Origin: Alphaproteobacteria bacterium
GTDB lineage: Bacteria > Pseudomonadota > Alphaproteobacteria > Rhizobiales > Xanthobacteraceae
DNA length: 64,000 nt
Reading direction: 5' to 3'
Assembly: GCA_016869215.1 (NCBI GenBank)
Contig: VGEP01000024.1
Location: forward strand, 1 to 64,000
Every line of letters starts with the position of its first letter. Positions within the stretch are counted from its first letter, which is position 1. The notes beneath the pieces were generated by a model. The model did no database searches and had not been told where the DNA came from. It saw only the letters and a list, made by a program, of their open reading frames with translations. The translations under genes and the position numbers were made by a program. Shown one piece after another: positions 49,183 to 58,110 of the stretch.

Positions 49183-49788
49183 ATGAACGAAGCCGCCGTC
49201 AAACCGCGCCTGTCCGACGCCCAGCTCGACCTGCTGTTCCGCAAGGCGCGGAGCTTCATGGATTTCACGCCGCAGCCGGTGACCGACGGCGAACTGCGCG
49301 CGCTTTACGACCTCGCCAAATGGGGTCCGACCACCGCGAACTGCCAGCCGCAGCGCATCGTGTTTGTGCGCAGCGAGGAGGCCAAAGCGCGGCTCGCACC
49401 GGCGCTGTCGTCGCAGAACAAGAAGAAGGTTGCGGGCGCGCCGGTGACCGCGATCCTCGCCTACGACATGCGCTTCTTCGAGCATCTGCCGCGGCTGTTC
49501 CACAATCCGAACGCCCGCTCCTGGTACGAAACCACGCCGGAAGCGATCCGCACCACGGCCTTGCGAAATGCCTCGCTGCAAGGAGCCTATTTCATCCTGG
49601 CCGCGCGTGCGGTCGGCCTCGACTGCGGGCCGATGTCGGGCTTCAAGAACGACGCGGTCGATGCCGAGTTTTTCCCGGACGGCCGGTTTAAGTCGAACTT
49701 CCTGTGCTGCCTCGGACACGGCGATCCGGCGACGCTGCCGCCGCTGGACTACCGGTTTGCGTTCGACGAAGCGTGCCAGGTCTTGTGA
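49183..49788 (+). CDS. Malonic semialdehyde reductase RutE-like nitroreductase family protein
   Basis: YDLAKWGPTTANCQPQRIVFVRS...SLQGAYFILAARAVGLDCGPMSGF. Confidence 0.92.
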   Translation: MNEAAVKPRLSDAQLDLLFRKARSFMDFTPQPVTDGELRALYDLAKWGPTTANCQPQRIVFVRSEEAKARLAPALSSQNKKKVAGAPVTAILAYDMRFFEHLPRLFHNPNARSWYETTPEAIRTTALRNASLQGAYFILAARAVGLDCGPMSGFKNDAVDAEFFPDGRFKSNFLCCLGHGDPATLPPLDYRFAFDEACQVL

Positions 49789-49845
49789 TGGGCCGGTGGG
49801 CAGCGGGAAACCGGCGATGGCGGAGGGCTTCCGGCCGGCGCTATA

Positions 49846-50916
49846 ATGTCCGCGACGGGCGGCGACGCCATTCCGAATGAGGCCGATATGCGCAGTGCGC
49901 GCCGCTCGGGTGCCGGGATCGTTTTGTTGCTGAGATTGAGAACTCTCGCAGCCGCGACGCTGATGCTCGCCGCCGCCATTCCTTCCGCGCGTGCCCAGAG
50001 CTTTACCATCGACGATCTCGTCGGCGCGGTGGTCCGGATCAAGACCTTCATCAACCCCGACGGCCGCTCGGTGCAGAACCTCGGCCGCGAGCGCCAGGGC
50101 TCGGGCATCGTGATCGACGAAAACGGCCTGGTGCTGACCATCGGCTACCTGATGCTGGAGGCGCACGCCGCCGAACTGGTCACCGGCACGGGCCGCACGG
50201 TGCCGGCGAATGTCGTCGGCTACGACCACGACACCGGCTTCGGGCTGCTGCGCGCCATCGAGCCGTTGAAGATCAAGCCGCTCGCTTTCGGCAAGGCCGA
50301 CACGCTCAAGCTCGACGATCCGGCGCTGGTGGTGTCGTTCGGCGGCGCCGGCATGATGCTGCCGGTGCATGTCGCGAGCCGCCGCACCTTCACGGGAAGC
50401 TGGGAGTATCTGATCGAAAGCGCGATCTACACCATGCCGCCGCACCCGCAGTGGAGCGGGGCCGCGCTCGTCAGCCGCGAGGGCAAGCTGGTCGGCGTGG
50501 GTTCGCTGATCGTCGGCAACGCCAAGGACGACACGACCGTGTCGCCCGGCAACATGTTCGTGCCGATCGACGGGCTGTTTCCGATCATGGGCGACCTCTT
50601 GCATTCCGGCCGCGTCGCCGGGCCGGGCAAGCCGTGGCTCGGCGTCAACACCCAGGAACTGGGCGGCAAGCTGTTCGTCGCGCGCGTCACGCCGGGGAGT
50701 CCTGCGGAGAAGGCGGGCCTGAAGCGCGGCGATCAGATTTCGGGCGTCAAGGGCGAGCCGGTGAACACCATGGCCGACTTCTACCGCAAGCTCTGGGCGC
50801 TCGGTGCCGCCGGCATCAGCGTCCCGCTCGACGTGCGCCGCAACGGCGAGACGCAGCGGATGGAGATTCCGTCGGCCAACCGGATGGATCATCTGAAGCT
50901 GAAGTCGACGTTCTGA
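49846..50916 (+). CDS. S1C (DegP/HtrA)-like protein with PDZ domain, catalytic residues apparently degenerate
   Basis: GSGIVIDENGLVLTIGYLMLEA, GYDHDTGFGLLRA, PQWSGAALVSREGKLVGV, PDZ PWLGVNTQELGGKLFVARVTPGSPAEKAGLKRGD. Confidence 0.88.
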   Translation: MSATGGDAIPNEADMRSARRSGAGIVLLLRLRTLAAATLMLAAAIPSARAQSFTIDDLVGAVVRIKTFINPDGRSVQNLGRERQGSGIVIDENGLVLTIGYLMLEAHAAELVTGTGRTVPANVVGYDHDTGFGLLRAIEPLKIKPLAFGKADTLKLDDPALVVSFGGAGMMLPVHVASRRTFTGSWEYLIESAIYTMPPHPQWSGAALVSREGKLVGVGSLIVGNAKDDTTVSPGNMFVPIDGLFPIMGDLLHSGRVAGPGKPWLGVNTQELGGKLFVARVTPGSPAEKAGLKRGDQISGVKGEPVNTMADFYRKLWALGAAGISVPLDVRRNGETQRMEIPSANRMDHLKLKSTF

Positions 50917-51049
50917 GCGCGCGCGGGCCATTGCTTTCTCGCCATCCAGTCCTCTTCGATTGTCAAACAGCCAAACGGGATCGTCCGCGGACTTTGAGGG
51001 CACCGCGGAGCCCTGCTCCTTTTTCCGTCCCCTGGACAAAGCCCGAGGG

Positions 51050-51154
51050 GATGGAGCGCCGAGCGGCGCCCTTTCTTAAGTTCCCCGCTTCGGCCTTCCG
51101 GCTTCGGCGAGGGCGCCCAGGAACGCCCGGACGCGCGCCTCTCGGCGCTCCATC
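51050..51154. repeat. Intergenic nested inverted repeat
   Basis: GATGGAGCGCCGAG (51050-51063) / CTCGGCGCTCCATC (51141-51154), inner GGCGCCC (51065-51071) / GGGCGCC (51111-51117). Confidence 0.7.
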
Positions 51155-51544
51155 GCGGCGATTTTGGGCCTTGGGACCGTAGCTTCCGGGGCGCGGACGG
51201 AAGACTCTTCGCCTTCCTTATCCAGCGGCTTTCGCCGCCTTCGTCCGGCCCCGTCCAGCCCACCGAAGGGCGGCTCCCCGTAGTGGGAACGGACGGTGAC
51301 CCGAGGCCTCCCGGGTGCCGGTTTGCGAAACCGATCCGCGGGCGCCGCATCCCGCTCCGTCAAAAAGACGCCTCTAGATGACGCCCTCGGATGAGCGGGA
51401 CACGACAAAGATAAGCCCGGTTTGGAGCGCGGGGATAAGTTTTTTATCCGGCTGAGACTGCAAGAGAATCCCGTGCACGTAACGGTGCTGGTCAAAATCG
51501 TTGCGGGGCCGCACAGTCACCGCGCGAACCGAGGAACCCACGCC

Positions 51545-52300
51545 ATGGCCTTCACGCTCTACAACGCGCCGCAATCGACCTGCTCGCAGCGGGTGCGCTT
51601 CGTGCTCAACGCCAAGGGCCTCGCCTTCGAGGAAAAGAAGCTCGACCTGCTCGCGGGCGACCAGCTCACGCCGGAGTATCTCAAGCTCAACCCGAACGGC
51701 GTGGTGCCCACGCTCGACCACGACGGCCAAGTGGTGATCGACTCGTCGGTGATCGTGGAATATCTCGACGAGGTCGTGCCCGAACGCGCGAGCTTCACGC
51801 CGCGCGATCCGGTGCAGCGCGCCAAGATGCGCGCGCTGATGCGCTTCATCGACGAGATGCCGGCGGCGGCCGTGCGCGTGCCGACCTTCAACCTCGCGTT
51901 CCTGCCGCGCTTCGCGGCGATGAGCGAAGAGGAGTTCCTGGCGTTCGCGGAGTCGAAACCGTTGCGCAAGGAGTTCATGCTGGCGATGGGGCGCAAGGGT
52001 TTCCCCGACGCCGAGATGAACAAGGCGATGCAGCGGCTGCGCCGCACCTACGAGCGCATGGACGCCGCGATCGCGGAAAGCGGCGGGCCGTGGCTGCTGG
52101 GTGCGGACATTACGTTGGCGGACGTGTCCGTGATGCCGGCGCTGGTGCGGATGGCGGACCTGGGGAGAGAAGGCGACTGGGCCGACCTGCCGCGGGTGGC
52201 GAAGTGGTACGAGGCGATCCGCGCCGAGGCGGCGTTCAAGCCGACGTATTATCCGGGGAGCTTGCTGACGGAGCGGTTTCCGCATTTGCGGAAGGGGTGA
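51545..52300 (+). CDS. Glutathione S-transferase family protein
   Basis: FTLYNAPQSTCSQRVRFVLNAKGLAFEEKKLDL...LNPNGVVPTLDHDGQVVIDSSVIVEYLDE. Confidence 0.93.
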   Translation: MAFTLYNAPQSTCSQRVRFVLNAKGLAFEEKKLDLLAGDQLTPEYLKLNPNGVVPTLDHDGQVVIDSSVIVEYLDEVVPERASFTPRDPVQRAKMRALMRFIDEMPAAAVRVPTFNLAFLPRFAAMSEEEFLAFAESKPLRKEFMLAMGRKGFPDAEMNKAMQRLRRTYERMDAAIAESGGPWLLGADITLADVSVMPALVRMADLGREGDWADLPRVAKWYEAIRAEAAFKPTYYPGSLLTERFPHLRKG

Positions 52301-52336
52301 TTGACGGAGCGTAGTCCTTCGCGCGTGCCCTGCGAG

Positions 52337-52582
52337 TCATTCGCCTACGGGTCGGCGATCGCTCAGCTTCTTCCGCAGCGCCTTCATGACCCGGTGGACC
52401 GTTTCGATGTCCTTGACCGGCAGCCCCTCGGAGAGCCGGTTGACCCAAGGAGCCTGCAAATTCATGGCGGCGTCAAAGACGCGCCGGCCCTTGTCGGTGA
52501 GGACGACAAGCTGCGCCCGCCGGTGATGCGGGTTCTCGTTGCTCTGCTCGCGCTCCACGTCGGCGCTGCGCTGTATCACCAT
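52337..52582 (-). pseudogene. MarR-family regulator remnant, C-terminal part only
   Basis: MVIQRSADVEREQSNENPHHRRAQLVVLTDKGRRVFDAAMNLQ; in-frame stop upstream and no N-terminal half in any frame. Confidence 0.65.
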
Positions 52583-52706
52583 TTCGTCCGGCGAGACGGT
52601 CTGCTGCGGCGCATGTGGTTCGGGAAGTAGAGCGGATCAGTGAAGCGCAATCCGCCAATTTCCCGCCGACGTGGCGGGTTGCGCCTTCGGTTAACCCGCC
52701 CTGCCG

Positions 52707-52943
52707 TCAAGCCGTTTCCGGCTCGTAATGCAGCACCAGTAGTTCCGACTCACGGCAGCGCACAACGGCATAGGCGCGGCCTTCGTCGTCGCTGAATTCC
52801 ACCAGCACGGTGCCGTCGCCGGGGGCGTCGACCACGGTTCCGACCTGCCCGCGCGTAAGCCGGTTCTCGGTGCGGTCGCTGAGCAGCGCGACCGCGTCGA
52901 GCGTGGTCGGGTGCAGGGCTGCATTTGGCGATTGGCTTGTCAT
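52707..52943 (-). CDS. DUF4926 domain-containing protein
   Basis: TLDAVALLSDRTENRLTRGQVGTVVDAPGDGTVLVEFSDDEGRAYAVVRCRESELLVLH. Confidence 0.75.
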   Translation of the reverse strand: MTSQSPNAALHPTTLDAVALLSDRTENRLTRGQVGTVVDAPGDGTVLVEFSDDEGRAYAVVRCRESELLVLHYEPETA

Positions 52944-53276
52944 CAGCGTATCCAGCAAGTCACGAACCTGGGAAAATCTCGCCGGCTCGTACGATCCAGA
53001 TCGTTCTTACCACAGCGCGCGGTCATGTCGCGTGACAGCGATATCGGCGCGCCATTGCTGGCCCCTGTCGTCGGTCATGACAACATCCGCCTGCGCGGCG
53101 GCAACTGCGGTTTGCAGGGCGTCCCGCAACCACCGGGCGTCGCCACGCTGCAGTCCGAGCGTGCGGTGAAATACGCGCGCCTTATGACGTCCGCGTGGAT
53201 GCGCCGGATTCAGGCAATAATCTTCGAGCTTTCGCAGGTCGATGGCAGCACGCTCGCAATTGGGCAATGTTGCCAT
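52943..53276 (-). pseudogene. DUF6883-like gene with two apparent C-terminal frameshifts (intact ORF ends at 53007)
   Basis: MATLPNCERAAIDLRKLEDYCLNPAHPRGRHKARVFHRTLGL...; then AVVRTIWIVRAGEIFP and FPRFVTCWIR continue in two other frames up to a TGATG overlap with the next gene. Confidence 0.65.
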
Positions 53277-53582
53277 GACACTCGCCGGCCTGTGTCGCGT
53301 CTCGCAGTCCGTAGCGTGGTGAAGTAATGCACGTTCGGTCGAGATTCGGAACTGGACCCTCCAAGAGCACCCAATTGCTCGCCGCCGCCTGCCGCGCAGG
53401 TTGGCGGTTGGGCCGGTCGAGAACTGCGGGCCCGCTGCCCGCCGCCGGGCAGGCCGGGCCACTTTGCCCTCCCGGGCCGGCTCCGCCGCCCGCCCCACCC
53501 AATTCGTTAACCACTCTTCACCATGATACCGCGGCCCTCGCGGAAGCCGGCTTCGATTGCGCCGGCATGGGCTCAGCGCGGC

Positions 53583-55511
53583 ATGGATACGCTCATCGCA
53601 TTTGTCCGTTCGAAATCGGCGCGAACGCTCGCGCTGTTCCTGATCGTCCTCGCAGGCATCAGCGCGGCCGTTGCGCACTACGGCTACAAGTCCAACCTGA
53701 AGACCTTTCTCGACCAGCGCGCCGCCGAGGAGACCACGGCGCTGCAGCTCGTCGACGCCTTCGTCACCAACTATTCGCGCCTGCGCGCGCAGTTCGGCGG
53801 CGACGCGCCGGTGCCGGCCACCTTCCGCGCACACTCCATCGACGCCTTCAACAAGAAGGCCGGATCGGACGGCGCGCTGGTGCTGCGCTGGGTCGGACGC
53901 CAGGGCCGCCACATCGCGACGCCGCCGGCCGATGCCGGAATGGCGAGGACGATCGAGGAACTGTCCGCCGTCGCCGATCCGAAGCCGAAGTCGGAGATCG
54001 CGGTCGTCAACAATCAACGCGTGGTGCGGACCGTCTATCCGTCGGTCGCCAGCGAGCAGAGCTGCGTGAGCTGCCACAACCAGCTCCAGCCCAGCGGGAC
54101 GCAGTGGCGGCTGAACGACGTGATGGGCGCGTTTGCGATCGATACGCCGGTCGGCCCGTTCATGGATTCCGCCAGGAACCAGGCCTACGGCGTAGCGCTC
54201 GCGCTGTTCGTGCCGCTGGCCGGGATCGGGTTCGCGATCTCGTTCCTGCAATTCCGCCAACTGGCCGAGCGCGAGCGGGTGACGGCGCAGATCGCGACCC
54301 AGAACATTCGTTTCGATACCGCGATGAACAATATGGCCCAAGGCCTGTGCATGTTCGACGGTGAGAAGCGGCTGGTGGTCTGCAACGAGCGCTACGCTAC
54401 CATGTATGCGCTGCCGCCCGAGCTGACCAAGGCCGGGGCGACGCACGAAGCGATCATCGCGCATCGCGTCAAGCATGGCATCCTCGCGGGCGAGAAGACC
54501 GACGCTGCAGCCAACAAGAAGCTCGCGTCCCTGACGGCGCATTCGCCGGACAAGGCGTCCAGCCGGACCGACAAGCTCTCCGACGGGCGCCTGATCAAGG
54601 TCACGCGCGCGCCCATGCCGGGCGGCGGCTGGGTCGCGCTGCACGAGGACATCACCGACCAGACCCGCCGCAGCTCGATCGACTCGACCATCGCGTCGTT
54701 CCGCGAGCGGGTCGAGGGCATGTTCCGGACGGTGAGCGACAGCACGGTTGCGATGAAGACCACGGCTGCCGATCTTCTCCGCCTGTCCGAGAGCACCTCG
54801 GCGCGCGCCAACGGCATCGTGCACGCGTCCCACGAGACCTCGAAGAATGTCGAGAACGCCGCGGCCGCCATCAATCAACTGTCGGCGTCGGTCACCGAGA
54901 TCAGCGGCCAGATGAACCGCACCGCCGACGTGGTGCGCGACACGGTGAGCAAGACCAAGGCGACCAACGACGTATTCGTCGGGTTGGCGCAGGCGACCCA
55001 GAAGATCGGCGACGTCGTCAAGCTGATCCAGCAGATCGCCGGGCAGACGAACCTGCTCGCGCTGAACGCGACGATCGAGGCGGCGCGCGCGGGCGAGGCC
55101 GGGCGTGGCTTCGCGGTCGTGGCCTCCGAGGTCAAGTCGCTCGCGGTGCAGACCGCCAAGGCGACCGAGGTCATTTCCGGCCAGATCGTGGCGGTGCAGG
55201 CCTCGACCAAGGGCGCCGTCGAGGAAGTCCGGAGCATCGAGAGGCACATCGACGAAATCAGCGCCTATGCCAGCGGCGTCAGCGCCGCGGTCGAACAGCA
55301 GAGCGGAACGACGGCGGACATTTCCAACAACGTCGCAAGCGCGGCGCAGGAAACCAACAAGATCGCCGCGATGCTGGGCGAGGTGGCCGGTGCGACGGTG
55401 GCGACCCGCGCCTCGGCGGATATCGTGCTTACGGCCTCGCAGGCGGTCGAAACTGCGGTCGAGAGCATGCGGGGCGAGGTCGAGAACTTCCTGCGCAACG
55501 TCGCCGTTTAA
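53583..55511 (+). CDS. Methyl-accepting chemotaxis protein with periplasmic CxxCH (Tll0287/DUF3365-like) domain and PAS domain
   Basis: [75 protein letters not shown] signalling hairpin. Confidence 0.92.
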   Translation: MDTLIAFVRSKSARTLALFLIVLAGISAAVAHYGYKSNLKTFLDQRAAEETTALQLVDAFVTNYSRLRAQFGGDAPVPATFRAHSIDAFNKKAGSDGALVLRWVGRQGRHIATPPADAGMARTIEELSAVADPKPKSEIAVVNNQRVVRTVYPSVASEQSCVSCHNQLQPSGTQWRLNDVMGAFAIDTPVGPFMDSARNQAYGVALALFVPLAGIGFAISFLQFRQLAERERVTAQIATQNIRFDTAMNNMAQGLCMFDGEKRLVVCNERYATMYALPPELTKAGATHEAIIAHRVKHGILAGEKTDAAANKKLASLTAHSPDKASSRTDKLSDGRLIKVTRAPMPGGGWVALHEDITDQTRRSSIDSTIASFRERVEGMFRTVSDSTVAMKTTAADLLRLSESTSARANGIVHASHETSKNVENAAAAINQLSASVTEISGQMNRTADVVRDTVSKTKATNDVFVGLAQATQKIGDVVKLIQQIAGQTNLLALNATIEAARAGEAGRGFAVVASEVKSLAVQTAKATEVISGQIVAVQASTKGAVEEVRSIERHIDEISAYASGVSAAVEQQSGTTADISNNVASAAQETNKIAAMLGEVAGATVATRASADIVLTASQAVETAVESMRGEVENFLRNVAV

Positions 55512-55594
55512 CGATCGCTTCTATTCTTGCGCCGACCGCACACGTCCAATCCAATTGCGGATTGGCAGGCCGGAGCGGTATTGTTTTTCCGCTC

Positions 55595-55659
55595 GTCCCC
55601 GCGAAAGCGGGGACCCGGAATTCGCAGCCAAAGTGCCGGGCTCCCGCTTGCGCGGGAGC
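55595..55659. repeat. REP-like double hairpin
   Basis: GTCCCCGC-GAAA-GCGGGGAC and GCTCCCGC-TTGC-GCGGGAGC, 8-bp perfect stems. Confidence 0.8.
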
Positions 55660-55686
55660 GAACGGCATTTGCAGACCGGAGCGTCC

Positions 55687-56931
55687 ATGCTCACCGCCGC
55701 CCGCAACGAACTGCTCACCCGCGTCGGCCCCGGCACGCCGATGGGCGAATTGCTGCGCCGCTACTGGCAGCCGGTCGGCGGCGCGAGCGAACTGCTGAAA
55801 GACCCGATCAAGCCGATCCGGATCATGGGCGAGAACCTCGTGCTCTATAGAGACCGCGGCGGGCGCTACGGCCTGGTCGACCGTCACTGCACGCACCGCC
55901 GCGCCGATCTCGCCTACGGCTGGGTCGAGGACCACGGCATCCGCTGCTCGTATCACGGCTGGCGTTTCGACGAGTCGGGCGAATGTGTCGAGCAGCCCTA
56001 CGAGGACACGACCAACCCGAAGCCGTCGAAGGCCAATTGCGGCACGCGCGCCTACCCGGTGCGCGAATGCGCGGGCCTGCTGTTCGCCTACATGGGGCCG
56101 CTGCCGGCGCCGGAGCTGCCGGTGTGGGAGCCGTTTCTCTGGCCGAACGGCTTCCGCGAAGTCGTGCTCGCGGACGTGCCGTGCAACTGGCTGCAGTGCC
56201 AGGAGAACTCCATCGATCCGATTCATTTCGAATGGATGCACGACAACTGGTCGAACCGGATGCGCGGCAGCGACGCCAGCTCGGCAAAGCATCTGAAGCT
56301 GAAGTTCGAGCAGATCGACCACGGCTTCGTCTACAAGCGCGTGCGCGAGGGGCAGAGCGAGCAGGACCGCGCCTGGACCGTCGGGCGCGTCGCGCTGTGG
56401 CCGAACGGCTTCTATCTCGGCCGGCATTTCGAGTGGCGCGTGCCGGTGGACGACGAGAACACGCTCAGCGTGGCGTGGTTCTTCGTGCGCGTGCCGAAGG
56501 GCCGCGAGCCCTACGTGCAGGACACAGTGCCGACGTGGCAGGCGCCGATCAGGGACGAGAACGGCCGCTGGATTACCAGCCACGTCATCAACCAGGACAT
56601 CGCCGCCTGGGCCGGGCAGGGGCGGATTGCCGACCGCACCAGGGAGAACCTGCGCTCGTCGGACGTCGGCATCACCATGATGCGGAATCGCCTCTTCGAG
56701 GAGCTGGAGACGGTGCAGAAGGGTGGCGATCCCTGGGGTGTCATCCGCGATCCCGCGAAGGCGCGCAACATTGCGCTGCCCGACATGGGGCGCGAGGCCA
56801 ACGTCGACGGTATTTCGCTCGCCGAGTTCGACAACGACCCGGTGCTCAAGCAGCGGCTGCGCGAATTCCGCCACCACTACGGCCAGCCGCAGGAGGTGCG
56901 GGACGCGTTCTGCGCGGCGATGGGGATTTAG
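55687..56931 (+). CDS. Rieske 2Fe-2S aromatic ring-hydroxylating dioxygenase alpha-subunit-like protein
   Basis: Rieske CTHRRADLAYGWVEDHGIRCSYHGW; ENSIDPIHFEWMHDNW iron site. Confidence 0.93.
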   Translation: MLTAARNELLTRVGPGTPMGELLRRYWQPVGGASELLKDPIKPIRIMGENLVLYRDRGGRYGLVDRHCTHRRADLAYGWVEDHGIRCSYHGWRFDESGECVEQPYEDTTNPKPSKANCGTRAYPVRECAGLLFAYMGPLPAPELPVWEPFLWPNGFREVVLADVPCNWLQCQENSIDPIHFEWMHDNWSNRMRGSDASSAKHLKLKFEQIDHGFVYKRVREGQSEQDRAWTVGRVALWPNGFYLGRHFEWRVPVDDENTLSVAWFFVRVPKGREPYVQDTVPTWQAPIRDENGRWITSHVINQDIAAWAGQGRIADRTRENLRSSDVGITMMRNRLFEELETVQKGGDPWGVIRDPAKARNIALPDMGREANVDGISLAEFDNDPVLKQRLREFRHHYGQPQEVRDAFCAAMGI

Positions 56932-56946
56932 GAGAGGCGGCCGCCG

Positions 56947-57387
56947 TCAGCGCGTCCGCGCCACGGCCTCGCGGCGGATTTTCGATTCCTCGAACCCGTG
57001 CATGCCGAGCGCCCATTGCAGGGCGACGATGGCGCCCTTGACCGGCTGCAAGAACGCAAGCCCGAGGCCCAGCGTCAGCGCGGGCCAGACCGTCATGTGG
57101 AAGAAATAGGACGGCGCGAAGTTGGTTTCCGCGATCAGCACCAGCGGCACCACGATGTGGCCGACCAGCACGATCACGACATAGGCCGGGAAGTCGTCGG
57201 CGCGGTGGTGGTGCAGTTCCTCGCCGCAGGCCGGGCAATTGTCGGCGACCTTCAGGAAGGCGCGGAATATGCGGCCCTCGCCGCACGCCGGGCAGCGGCC
57301 GAACAAGCCGCGCCGTGCGGTCGCGAGCGGCGACATGCGCTCGGAGCCGGCCTGAGATGGGGATTGGTGCGCACCGGAGGCGGTCAT
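56947..57387 (-). CDS. DUF983 domain-containing membrane protein
   Basis: GRCPACGEGRIFRAFLKVADNCPACGEELHHHRADDFPAYVVIVLVGHIVVP. Confidence 0.9.
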   Translation of the reverse strand: MTASGAHQSPSQAGSERMSPLATARRGLFGRCPACGEGRIFRAFLKVADNCPACGEELHHHRADDFPAYVVIVLVGHIVVPLVLIAETNFAPSYFFHMTVWPALTLGLGLAFLQPVKGAIVALQWALGMHGFEESKIRREAVARTR

Positions 57388-57599
57388 GGCGCATCAGATA
57401 GGCCCTCGGATGCACGAAAGCCAATGCAAAATCGGATGGCGGCCATCCGGACGGCGGAAAGCCATTGAACGATCGGATAGCGGTTCAACACCAAATCGAC
57501 CGCGCGGTTCCCGGACTTCCGGCCGATGATTGTCGTGCGGCGGGCGGGATCGTCCTTCCCCTTGCCGCGTTGATTGTCCGGTGGGGGATGGAGGCCGAT

Positions 57600-57995
57600 A
57601 TGAACCTCACGCTTCGCCTCGCGGCCATCGCAGCGCTGGCCTTCGTCACTGCCGTTCCGTCCGCAATAGCGGAAGAGAATCGCATCTCCGTAAAGGTTGG
57701 CTCGGCGCTGATCTGCGACACCCAGCAGCAGGTCGAGCGCTTCGTCACCCTGTTCGAGGGCGACATCGAAACGACACTGGTCGCGGTCAACGGCGAGCAG
57801 CCGGAGCCCAATGCCTGCGACGTCGCGACCATCGCTTATGTGCTGGGGCCGCAGGTCGCGACCGCCAGCGCCAGGACGGGCACCTACCGGATCGTGCGCG
57901 TGCTGGTCGTCGGCGCGCTGACCGAGGACGGCATGACGGCCTCGGAACCGATTTCGCTCTTCTCGGTCATGCGCGACGAGGAACGCGAGGCCTAG
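57600..57995 (+). CDS. Secreted hypothetical protein
   Basis: Signal peptide MNLTLRLAAIAALAFVTAVPSAIAEE then ~105 aa. Confidence 0.65.
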   Translation: MNLTLRLAAIAALAFVTAVPSAIAEENRISVKVGSALICDTQQQVERFVTLFEGDIETTLVAVNGEQPEPNACDVATIAYVLGPQVATASARTGTYRIVRVLVVGALTEDGMTASEPISLFSVMRDEEREA

Positions 57996-58110
57996 CGCCC
58001 TGTTCGCTGCAAGACGTTGCAGGCGGGCGAGGATTTCGGGTTGCGGAAGCAAGCGGGCGCGCCGTCGGCGCGCCCGGTGACATGCGTTCGAAACGTTCGT
58101 CGTCGCGCGC

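Noticed and set aside
48208-51039. 943-aa minus-strand ORF
   Set aside because: Runs antisense across malonyl-CoA decarboxylase, RutE-like and DegP-like genes, all of which have strong family motifs on the plus strand.
51076-51495. 139-aa minus-strand ORF
   Set aside because: Arg/Pro-rich, no domain, overlaps an inverted-repeat region; treated as a non-coding repeat.
53007-55247. 746-aa minus-strand ORF
   Set aside because: Only its last 89 residues (from 53276) are credible (DUF6883-like); the rest is antisense to the chemoreceptor.
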